Shown in pieces: positions 13,901 to 20,782 of a stretch of 31,275 nt of DNA (the first letter of the stretch is position 1; each line of letters opens with the position of its first letter). Under the pieces are notes generated by a model, which did no database searches, was not told the DNA's origin, and was given only the letters and a program-made list of their open reading frames with translations. The stretch lies in the NCBI GenBank assembly GCA_051867875.1, contig JBJDZG010000027.1, forward strand, positions 1-31,275. Direction: 5' to 3'. The stretch is from RGIG4608 sp051867875 (GTDB taxonomy: Bacteria; Bacillota; Clostridia; Oscillospirales; CAG-272). A program made the position numbers and the translations under genes.

Positions 13901-14849
13901 TTATATCCCGCCCGAGGATATTTGCGATTCTTGTTCCGTCCTCTTCCGTGTTAATGAATACATTTATCTCGTGCCACTCATATTCATCATCGCCCGGGTA
14001 AAGAACGGGATATTCGAAAGTTCCTCTGAATCCTTTTGAAACCGAGTCATTCTTTGCGGATTCAAAGTCCGTAAGTTCATTAAAGCGTGCCACGTAGGAA
14101 GGGTGAAGAATACTGTTCTGAAACGCTCTTATCTCCGACATATTGCTATACCGCTTATATTCATCAACAGTGCGCTCCATTCCCGTTCCGGTAATAAGAG
14201 TATAGTTTCCTGTGGCAATGTCAATAGTGAGGTTATAGCTGTACATAATCTGGGTGATCTGCGACAGTACTATGTCTTTCTTTGCGGGAGCTATTTTCAG
14301 TTCATTGTTGGCTTTCCAGACATAGTAGCTTTTCTCAATAAAGAAATTCAGCGTTTCTTTTAAGAGAGCATAGGCTCCCTGCATTTCCGTATCGGTCTTT
14401 CTGTGAACACGGGAAAGCACATCTTTTATTTTTTCTTCATCTATCCCAAGCTCCGCAGTCTTTTGCAGGATATCCTCTTCCCTTTGATTTACGGAAAACG
14501 CCTGACCTGCCAGCACTTTTCCGAGCACCCGTCCGTTCGGCAGAACGATGGGTATGGAAAAATCCCAAAATCCGAAAGGGCACTCGTAAATGCCGTTCAG
14601 GTCTGATTTCCACGTTAACTTGCAGCAGGCCAATCCCTTATCAGAGGACTGAATCATCTGACAGAACTCCGTCATTCCGAAATCCTCGGATATCTGATTA
14701 CCCTCATTATCGATAATCACCGTAGCCATTCCGCAGCTCTTGGACCAGTTATCGAGCAATTTGTACAACTGTTCCATATCGCAGAATTCCCGCAAATCAA
14801 GGTCGGAGCTTCTGACTTCCTCTTCTCTTATTTCACTGATTTTATCCAT
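10989..14849 (-). CDS. PocR-(PAS-like)x5 hybrid sensor histidine kinase
   Basis: A 1286-residue sensor kinase without a visible membrane segment, so probably cytoplasmic. The order is a PocR-type ligand domain (about 22-175, with CGMATVIIDNEG, CxxTW and CPFGFWDFSIPI), five tandem PAS-like units of about 143 residues (191-895), a HisKA domain (NMSHDIRTPMN, His about 917), a HATPase domain (DTGIGM, GTGLGM) and a receiver domain (1161-1286; phospho-Asp about 1216 in LMDIQMP). Every unit ends in a variant of WHEIN...ANILGRDIT. The ATG follows AAGGAG at seven bases. It lies 66 bases downstream of the second kinase gene and is probably cotranscribed. The ligand is unknown; PocR domains often bind small metabolites. 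Confidence 0.92.
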   Translation of the reverse strand: MDKISEIREEEVRSSDLDLREFCDMEQLYKLLDNWSKSCGMATVIIDNEGNQISEDFGMTEFCQMIQSSDKGLACCKLTWKSDLNGIYECPFGFWDFSIPIVLPNGRVLGKVLAGQAFSVNQREEDILQKTAELGIDEEKIKDVLSRVHRKTDTEMQGAYALLKETLNFFIEKSYYVWKANNELKIAPAKKDIVLSQITQIMYSYNLTIDIATGNYTLITGTGMERTVDEYKRYSNMSEIRAFQNSILHPSYVARFNELTDFESAKNDSVSKGFRGTFEYPVLYPGDDEYEWHEINVFINTEEDGTRIANILGRDITAAHNAQEKNENELRAASAKNQILSELTKMLYSYNLTLNLRTGKYSMIIGTGMTQFMEIFKSTDDYEAAYNKKLSYLDPEYVPQFAALASLDSLRARKNANGFIGNLEYGAITDYGEEWHEINVFISTDEVGEPVANILGRDITDAHKRKEQRENQQKAAMARDQLLSGITKMLYGYNITVNLETWKYSLITGTGMDKVLNTIQHNDDYVLLHAKLIKNVAPEYRDKMEDIVGIQALKDKSNATGYVGSLVYRVVNDRDKWHEVNLFIGTNEDGVAVANFLGRDITEIHEQQEVKERELKASAAKDQILSDITKTLYSYNATVNLNTGKYSLIVGTGMEELIRHFSQTDDFDTACGYLLEHVLPEYREDMNNNFSLEALRRQKDLSGHIGQKEYAAMTSDGLGWFEVNAFMGVDEDGNPTANILGRDITETHEAQERRENELKAVAAKDQILSDITKTLYSYNLTLNLASGKYSLILGTGMKEFVKIFESTDDYETAYNQKIQYVTEDYIEAFDNFSSLSALRKRENETGYIGNLEYAAKTEKGIEWHEINIFLGTDENGDRIANILGRDITEAHDKADTKAQLEIANAANSAKSAFLFNMSHDIRTPMNAIIGFTELLDKHLDDKELARSYIKKIQTSNEFLLSLINNVLEMARIESGKTTFDETNWNAKAFNDTLFSLFDSQMAEKGIEFTRTIDVQHTEVICDATKLREIFLNILSNALKYTPAGGKVTMRLKEIPSDRPGYAMYRTEIEDTGIGMSEEFLPHIFDEFTRERTSTDSHISGTGLGMAIVKKLVDFMDGTITVESKIGKGTKFTVTLPHQIVSVGDGEQSMSNCVEYDKDLFKGKRILLAEDNELNAEIATAILEEAGFILEHASDGIICVDMLKHAPAGYYDLVLMDIQMPNMNGYDATRTIRALKNSEKACIPILAMTANAFEEDKKNAYKAGMNGHIAKPINVKELMKELANILA
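12165..14279 (-). repeat. Five tandem repeat units within the kinase gene
   Basis: Each unit is 426-435 bases and encodes the same pattern: QILSxITKxLYSYNxTxNLxTGKYSLI, then GTGM, a DDY segment, a central TGYIGxLEY, and WHEIN with ANILGRDIT. Approximate residue borders are 191-335, 336-478, 479-620, 621-762 and 763-895. Divergence between units at protein level shows the duplication is not recent, although units 4 and 5 share long identical stretches at their starts. Confidence 0.9.
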
Positions 14850-14915
14850 TAAAGTTCTCCTTTTCGGTAATATACGAACAAAAATATTAGGCAGTTAATT
14901 TTCAGACCGTTTTAG

Positions 14916-17900
14916 TTATTTAAGCCATCTGCCCAGCGCTTTTGCAAGCGCCTTTATATCAAGTGGCTTTGCAATGTGCTCGTTCATTCCCACGGTTTTT
15001 GCCGCCTGAACGTCCTCTGCAAATGCGTTTGCCGTCATAGCAATAATGGGTATCTGCTTGCAGTATATGCGATTCATAGCCCGTATTGCTCTTGTTGCAT
15101 CATAACCGTTCATCTGCGGCATCTGAATATCCATAAAAATGAGGTCATAATATCCGTCTTTGCATACGGTCATTCTATCCACAGCCTCCGTTCCGTCAGC
15201 GGCGCGTTCAACGGAAAGCCCCGTCATTTCAAGTATTTCCGTAGCAATCTCCGCATTCAGTTCATTGTCCTCCACAAGAAGAACACGCTTGCCTGTAAGA
15301 TGCATATCGGACAGATCGAAGAACGGTTCGCCTTGTTCGGTTTGTTCATCCTCGCCCACAAGAGCATTGAACGTCTTTTCCAGTCTGGAACGGAAAAGCG
15401 GCTTGCTGATAAAGGCGTTTGCTCCTGCCGCTCTTGCTTCCTGTTCGATATCCGACCAATCGTAGGCGGAAATGATAATAATCGGTACATTGTCTCCCAC
15501 TGCCGTGCGAATAGCTCTGGTTGTTGCAATGCCGTCCATATCGGGCATCTTCCAGTCGATGATGCAGGCGAAATAATCCTGATTCTTATGATGACGGTCT
15601 ACGACATATTCTACCGCCTCCATACCTGTTGATACTCCGTCGGGCTTCATTCCTAAATCCTCCAACATACCGCAGCAGGATTCAAGACTTAATTTATCAT
15701 CGTCCGCGACAAGCACGTTAAGGTCGATGAATTTGTCCTGTCTTATCTCCTCGGTGTCCTGAAGCTTCAAAAACATTGTTACCGTAAAACGCGAGCCGAC
15801 ATTAAGCTTGCTTTCCACCTTGATATCACCGCCCATCATTCTTACGATATTTCTGCTGATAGGCATACCGAGTCCTGTGCCCTGTATCCTGTGCACTCTG
15901 CTGTCGGGAGCTCGGGTAAAGGGCTCGAATATCCTTTCCAGATATTCCTCGCTCATACCGATACCGTTATCTTCAAATATAAATTCAAAGCAACCGACTT
16001 TGGCGTAACTCGAGGGCTTTTCCATAATGGAAAGACTTATCTTTCCGCCGTCGGGAGTATATTTCACCGCGTTGCTCATCAGATTGGTAAATACCTTCTG
16101 AATGCGCAGGCTGTCTCCGATAACTTCCTCGTGCGTCACTCCCGTGATATTGACGGAAAGCTCGTGATGATGACGGCTTATCTGCTCGTTTGTCATTGAA
16201 AGCAGGTTATCTATTAAATTTGAAAGATTGAATTCCTCTTCCACAAGATCGACCTTTCCCGATTCAATCTTGCTCATGTCAAGGACTTCGTTGATAAGAC
16301 TGAGCATATGCTTGCTTGCCTGAGAGATTTTCTGCAAGCTGTCGCGCACGCGCTCCTTGTCATCGAGGTGCGTTGCCGCGATTGCCGTCATTCCGATAAT
16401 GCCGTTCATGGGAGTACGGATATCGTGGGACATATTTGACAGAAATTCCGTCTTTGCCTTGTTTGCCGCCTCTGCCGCGTCATACGCCGCCTGTAACGCC
16501 ATTTCCTGCTGACGCTCCTTTTTGATAAGGTCGTCCACGTTTCTCGTTCCGATAACGGCAACACAGCCTCCGTTCTTTTCCTGTACGAACGCTACTCTTG
16601 CCTGAAGATAGATGATACCGCCGGCTGTAAGCTTTTCGTAGGTAAAAGAGTAATCCTCACCGTCCTCACGAATATGTTCAAGGGACAGCTTTTCCATAAA
16701 TTCGCCGCGGCAATTTTCCGAAATGTTTTCCTCGCAATAGCTGCGAAGTCCCTTTGACCAGCAGTAACCGTGCCTGTCAAAATGCTTCGCAATTGCCTTG
16801 CCGTCCTCGCTTTCCGCGCGGAATACAGTCACGTAATCCGTTACGGGATTAACCAGAAGAACGGAATAGTATTCAGACCCGAGACCTTCGATTATTTCGC
16901 TCTGCGTTTCTATCTCTCTCGCTTGTCTGAGCTTACGCTGCATTTCGTCATCAATGTCACGCAGTCCCAAAATATACGTAACACGTCCGTTGTCATCAAC
17001 GGTTTTGACAGCGTTCATTTCAAAGTATGCAATTCTGCCGTCCATGTTTCTTCTGTATCCCTGCTTATACAGACCCACCTCGGGTACTTTTTCGGCAAGA
17101 ACGCTCAATCTCGTAGCTTCCCTTATACGTTCGCGGTCCTCGGGTACGATAAATGCATCGATATACTTTGAGAGCACTTCTTCGTAGCCGCCGTATTGCA
17201 TCAGTTTACCGAGCTTATCGGAATCCATACCGATTCCGTCCGTACGGTAGAGAGATAATTCCCCCGTGGCCGCATCTATCTTGAAAAGACTGTGATATTC
17301 CTGACTGAGTGCACCGATAATACGCAGCTGTTCTTCCTGAATAGCTCTGTTTTTGTGCTCTTCCTCAACGATAGCGTCAATACAGCGGAAGCCTAATATG
17401 ATCTGGCTTTCTGTTTTTTGCCGTGAATAAAAGCGAATAAATGAAGCCTGATAATAGTGAATCCCCGTATCATCGGATATAACGCGATAACCGCATGAAT
17501 ACTCATCGCTTTTTTCAAGAGCGCGTTTTACGTTTTCAAGAGAAACGGCGGCTTTAAGAGCCTTCTTGTCCTCTTCAATAACATATTTTGAAATATAATA
17601 ATCCCACGTGCCGTTATAGGAGCGGCGTATCGTTCGCTGATTTTCCGCAATCATATCACCGTTGCGCTTGATGGTAACGGCGGTATCGTTCACAAGGTCC
17701 AACAGCACAACGTCGGGATAATCTCTGCTGAGCGCGCCTGCGATTTCCATCTCGTCCTGTATTTTTTTCATGGCTTCCAGTTCTTTTACTTTTACGTCAT
17801 GAATGGACTTCGTGGTAAAAATGACGTGTGCAAGCCGTCCGTCGGCGTCTCTGTCGCCCTCGATAAACGAGCACTCTCTCCAAGTCCTGTGAGACTCCGG

Positions 17901-18740
17901 ATTGGTAAATAAGGTGCTCAGATATTGCTTGGATACAATCCGAGTTTGCTCCATACGTTCATTCAGTGTGGAAAGATCCACGAACGCAAGCATCTCTTCC
18001 CTATGTTCGGGAGCTACCATGTGATTGCTGAAATATGTCAGCCGATCCCGGGCGTCGCCGGAGTAACCGATATGTGCATGGACGTCTGTCACGGAGGAAA
18101 GCTCCGTAAATAGCCCCGTGGAGAGGTCGATATAATACAGTGACGTATATATCTCACCCAGAGATTGAATAACCTGCATACGGTCCATCAGCGCCTTATT
18201 GGTCTCCGCCAGCTTTTCGTGCATCATACGCTCGGTTGCAATCTCGCTGTAACAGGTAGAAGCCGCGACGGACAACAATAGCAAATCATCGATATTCTTT
18301 CGCGGATTGTCCACTCCAAGGAAGCCGACCACTTCACCGCCGACCGTAATGGGAGCCGCCATCAGACTTTCGATTCCCTGCGGTTCCAGAATTTCATAGG
18401 TCTTTGAGCCGGGGTGATAGTCGTCCGACAGCGAGGAGATATAGAATTCCCCCTGCTTTTCAAATGCCTCAAACCAACATTCCATTCCGTCAACGGGAAT
18501 ATTCTGAAGATTGTCAATCTCTGCATTTACTCCTTCACGACACCACTCAAAGGTATTATTGAATACCCTGCGATCCATATGTGCCTCAAAAATATAGGCG
18601 CGATCCGCATCGTAATACCTACCGATATCCTGCATAATGCTGTTAAGCGTCTGTTCATCCTTCGCCTTATCCAAATAATCCCGAAGAAATTGCTTTACCG
18701 CCTGTTCCTGATAGGTCTGTATTTTTCTGACGTCTTTCAT
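14916..18740 (-). CDS. GAF-(PAS-like)x4 hybrid sensor histidine kinase with two receiver domains
   Basis: A 1274-residue soluble-looking sensor kinase. The order is a GAF domain (about 15-175, DADRAYIFEAHM to VVGFLGVDNPR), four PAS-like units starting near IQSLGEIYTSLYYIDLSTG, EIAGALSRDYPDVVLLD, IIGALSQEYHSLFKIDAATG and IIEGLGSEYYSVLLVNPVT, a HisKA domain (NMSHDIRTPMNG), a HATPase domain (DNGIGM, GTGLGM), a first receiver (phospho-Asp in CIIDWKMPDMDG) and a second receiver (from about 1146; Asp about 1204 in MDIQMPQMNG). It starts 66 bases upstream of the second kinase gene and is the first gene of the pair. Neither Hpt nor DNA-binding output domains are present, so the phosphate must go to another protein. 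Confidence 0.92.
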   Translation of the reverse strand: MKDVRKIQTYQEQAVKQFLRDYLDKAKDEQTLNSIMQDIGRYYDADRAYIFEAHMDRRVFNNTFEWCREGVNAEIDNLQNIPVDGMECWFEAFEKQGEFYISSLSDDYHPGSKTYEILEPQGIESLMAAPITVGGEVVGFLGVDNPRKNIDDLLLLSVAASTCYSEIATERMMHEKLAETNKALMDRMQVIQSLGEIYTSLYYIDLSTGLFTELSSVTDVHAHIGYSGDARDRLTYFSNHMVAPEHREEMLAFVDLSTLNERMEQTRIVSKQYLSTLFTNPESHRTWRECSFIEGDRDADGRLAHVIFTTKSIHDVKVKELEAMKKIQDEMEIAGALSRDYPDVVLLDLVNDTAVTIKRNGDMIAENQRTIRRSYNGTWDYYISKYVIEEDKKALKAAVSLENVKRALEKSDEYSCGYRVISDDTGIHYYQASFIRFYSRQKTESQIILGFRCIDAIVEEEHKNRAIQEEQLRIIGALSQEYHSLFKIDAATGELSLYRTDGIGMDSDKLGKLMQYGGYEEVLSKYIDAFIVPEDRERIREATRLSVLAEKVPEVGLYKQGYRRNMDGRIAYFEMNAVKTVDDNGRVTYILGLRDIDDEMQRKLRQAREIETQSEIIEGLGSEYYSVLLVNPVTDYVTVFRAESEDGKAIAKHFDRHGYCWSKGLRSYCEENISENCRGEFMEKLSLEHIREDGEDYSFTYEKLTAGGIIYLQARVAFVQEKNGGCVAVIGTRNVDDLIKKERQQEMALQAAYDAAEAANKAKTEFLSNMSHDIRTPMNGIIGMTAIAATHLDDKERVRDSLQKISQASKHMLSLINEVLDMSKIESGKVDLVEEEFNLSNLIDNLLSMTNEQISRHHHELSVNITGVTHEEVIGDSLRIQKVFTNLMSNAVKYTPDGGKISLSIMEKPSSYAKVGCFEFIFEDNGIGMSEEYLERIFEPFTRAPDSRVHRIQGTGLGMPISRNIVRMMGGDIKVESKLNVGSRFTVTMFLKLQDTEEIRQDKFIDLNVLVADDDKLSLESCCGMLEDLGMKPDGVSTGMEAVEYVVDRHHKNQDYFACIIDWKMPDMDGIATTRAIRTAVGDNVPIIIISAYDWSDIEQEARAAGANAFISKPLFRSRLEKTFNALVGEDEQTEQGEPFFDLSDMHLTGKRVLLVEDNELNAEIATEILEMTGLSVERAADGTEAVDRMTVCKDGYYDLIFMDIQMPQMNGYDATRAIRAMNRIYCKQIPIIAMTANAFAEDVQAAKTVGMNEHIAKPLDIKALAKALGRWLK

Positions 18741-18823
18741 AATACACCTCTGAATACTGTCATTTCATTTTTTCTTTGTTATTTTAATAGCAGTTTTTAT
18801 GGTATTCTGATGAATTTTATTGT

Positions 18824-18852
18824 ATTATAACACATTTTTACATAATAATCAA
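18824..18852 (-). promoter_or_regulatory. Promoter of the two-kinase operon
   Basis: On the minus strand TTGATT (18852-18847), 17 bases, TATAAT (18829-18824), giving a leader of roughly 75 bases before the first kinase start. Confidence 0.8.
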
Positions 18853-18904
18853 GAGAAAAGTCTGCATATCAGCCCACTTTACCCAAAATAAATATATTCA
18901 TCGA

Positions 18905-19096
18905 AAAGTGCCGACTGTTAAACCTTTGAATAATGGCAATAAGCAGAAAATAATTTCCCGTCGGGTGCTCCCCCGTTTAGTACGTTGCTCTGCGTTTTCC
19001 TTTATGCTTCGGTTACGCAATCGCAGTATCCCCCGTTCCGCGGTCAATACGCGCGGCGGCTCGGCGTATTTTGAAAAGTTTTTGAATATTCTGTGA
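18905..19096. other. GC-rich unexplained stretch between divergent promoters
   Basis: The 448 bases between the kinase and SDR genes hold two promoters and, between them, a block of clearly higher GC content than its AT-rich surroundings. Short frames are open on both strands (for example RLRNRSIPRSAVNTRGGSA on plus), but neither has a convincing ribosome site or family. It may be an interspersed genomic repeat, a small RNA or a gene remnant. Confidence 0.35.
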
Positions 19097-19124
19097 TTTC
19101 CGTCCCCGTTCCCACGATTTTCAC

Positions 19125-19153
19125 TTGACACGGAGCTTTTTCGGTGATATAAT
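19125..19153 (+). promoter_or_regulatory. Consensus promoter of the SDR gene
   Basis: TTGACA (19125-19130), 17 bases, TATAAT (19148-19153), 35 bases before the ATG. Confidence 0.9.
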
Positions 19154-19188
19154 ATCTGTGTATGATAAAAATTTAACGGAGGTATATC

Positions 19189-19947
19189 ATGAATAATCTT
19201 AAAGGCAAAACAGCCGTCATCACAGGCGGCAACTCCGGCGTCGGAGCGGCAACGGCTCTCCTTTTCGCAAAGAGCGGAGCAAATGTTGTAATCAGCGCGC
19301 GCCGTCAGGCAGCTCTTGACGAGGTGGCTGAAAAAATCAAGGCAGAGGGCGGCAGCGTTCTCACCGTTCCCACCGATATTTCCAAGGACGAGGACTGCAA
19401 AAACCTCATGAAGGCGGCAGTTGACACCTTTGGCGGTATCGACATTCTCGTAAACAACGCAGGCGTTCTCGACACAGGTCTTGCTCCCGTGGACAGATTT
19501 GACGACGTTGAAACCCAAAAGGTCATTTCCATCAACCAAATCGGCACGATGCAGTGCATTCGTGCGGCGCTTCAATATATGACCGAGGGCGCGTCCATCG
19601 TAAACGTTGCGTCCGTTGCAGGCGTTAACGGCGGCGGCGGAGCGGCTTACGTTTCCACAAAATCCGCAATTATCGGTATTACAAAGCACACGGCTCTCCT
19701 TCTTGCAGACAAGTACATTCGCTGCAACGCGGTCTGCCCCGGAACTATCGTAACTCCGATGACAATGAATATGAAGCCCGAGGCTCTGGATATGCGTATG
19801 ATGGGCGCGATGAGCAAGCACGCAGACCTGAAAATAAGACCTTGTATGGCTGACGACGTTGCAAACATCATCGGCTTCCTCGCTTCCGACGACTCCAAGG
19901 CTCTTAACGGTCAGATACTTGTCAGCGACTTTGGCTCTTCACTTTAA
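19189..19947 (+). CDS. Short-chain dehydrogenase/reductase (SDR), FabG-like
   Basis: A 252-residue classical SDR that oxidises or reduces an alcohol/ketone with NAD(P)(H). The nucleotide-binding TGGNSGVG is at residues 12-19, NNAG at 89-92, and the catalytic triad Ser142, Tyr154 and Lys158 (YVSTK) is intact. The PG motif and the C-terminal G-x-I-LVSDFG segment fit the family. The substrate cannot be told from sequence; FabG-like and hydroxysteroid dehydrogenase-like members look alike. It is a single-gene unit with its own promoter and terminator; AACGGAGG precedes the ATG. Confidence 0.9.
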   Translation: MNNLKGKTAVITGGNSGVGAATALLFAKSGANVVISARRQAALDEVAEKIKAEGGSVLTVPTDISKDEDCKNLMKAAVDTFGGIDILVNNAGVLDTGLAPVDRFDDVETQKVISINQIGTMQCIRAALQYMTEGASIVNVASVAGVNGGGGAAYVSTKSAIIGITKHTALLLADKYIRCNAVCPGTIVTPMTMNMKPEALDMRMMGAMSKHADLKIRPCMADDVANIIGFLASDDSKALNGQILVSDFGSSL

Positions 19948-19960
19948 TTTACATAAAAAG

Positions 19961-19993
19961 CACGGCATTTCGTATGAATTGCCGTGTTTTTTT
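19961..19993 (+). terminator. Terminator of the SDR gene
   Basis: CACGGCA (19961-19967) / TGCCGTG (19980-19986) followed by seven T. Confidence 0.9.
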
Positions 19994-20009
19994 ATTTGCA
20001 TTTAATCAC

Positions 20010-20038
20010 TTGACAAAGCGTAATATGTTAAGTATAAT
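20010..20038 (+). promoter_or_regulatory. Consensus promoter of the hypB operon
   Basis: TTGACA (20010-20015), 17 bases, TATAAT (20033-20038), about 40 bases before hypB. Confidence 0.88.
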
Positions 20039-20078
20039 ATAGACAGAACGCATAAAATGTCGAAACAGGGGGACATAT

Positions 20079-20750
20079 ATGGAGAAGGTCAAAATTCTCG
20101 AAATCAAGCAAAGCGTTTTTGCAAACAACGATGCGCAAGCCGACAAGCTTCGTGCGGAGCTTAAAGCAAAAGGTATCTATCTTTTGAATTTAATGTCATC
20201 GCCCGGCTCGGGCAAGACTACCACGCTGATACGGGTTATCGAAAGGATAAAGGACAAAGTCAAGATGGGCGTTATGGAGGCGGACATAGACTCCGACGTT
20301 GACGCTCTCACAATTTCCGAAACGGGCGTCAAGGCAATTCAGCTCCACACGGGCGGTATGTGCCACCTTGATGCGGAAATGACGCGTCAGGGACTTGACG
20401 GACTTGAAATAGGCGAGCTTGATTTAGTCATTCTTGAAAACGTGGGCAACCTCGTTTGCCCTGCGGAATTTGACACGGGCGCGGTAAGGAACTGCTCCAT
20501 TCTGTCCGTTCCCGAGGGACACGACAAGCCTCTCAAATATCCGCTTATGTATCAGGTTTGCGATGCCGTCATCATCAATAAAACGGACGTTTTGCCCTAT
20601 TTTGATTTTGATATGGACAAATGCCGTGAATATATTCTCATGAGAAATCCCAATGCCAAAATATTTCCGCTCTGTGCAAAGACGGGCGAGGGTGTTGACG
20701 CATTCTGCGACTGGCTTCTCTCGGAAGTTTACGAGTGGAAAAACAGTTAA
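20079..20750 (+). CDS. hypB: HypB, nickel-inserting GTPase
   Basis: A 223-residue GTPase that delivers nickel to [NiFe]-hydrogenase or other nickel enzymes together with HypA. The Walker A loop SSPGSGKTT (about 40-48), EADIDSDVDA, the metal-site GGMCHLDA, ENVGNLVCP and the guanine-specificity NKTD are all present. It lacks the His-rich N-terminal extension and the CxxCGC high-affinity site found in some HypB proteins. It is the first gene of a three-gene unit, followed 32 bases later by the flavoprotein and then by hypA. No hydrogenase structural gene lies in the window. Confidence 0.93.
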   Translation: MEKVKILEIKQSVFANNDAQADKLRAELKAKGIYLLNLMSSPGSGKTTTLIRVIERIKDKVKMGVMEADIDSDVDALTISETGVKAIQLHTGGMCHLDAEMTRQGLDGLEIGELDLVILENVGNLVCPAEFDTGAVRNCSILSVPEGHDKPLKYPLMYQVCDAVIINKTDVLPYFDFDMDKCREYILMRNPNAKIFPLCAKTGEGVDAFCDWLLSEVYEWKNS

Positions 20751-20782
20751 AAACAATAATTATTTGAAAAGGAGATACTACA

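Noticed and set aside
12036..14039. Plus-strand open frames of about 250 residues antisense to the PAS array
   Set aside because: They repeat with the period of the kinase repeats and have no start signals, so they mirror the sense-strand repeats.
12165..14279. CRISPR-like or simple tandem DNA repeat
   Set aside because: The repeats are about 430 bases, in one reading frame and diverged, so they are coding domain duplications. No CRISPR array is seen anywhere in the window.
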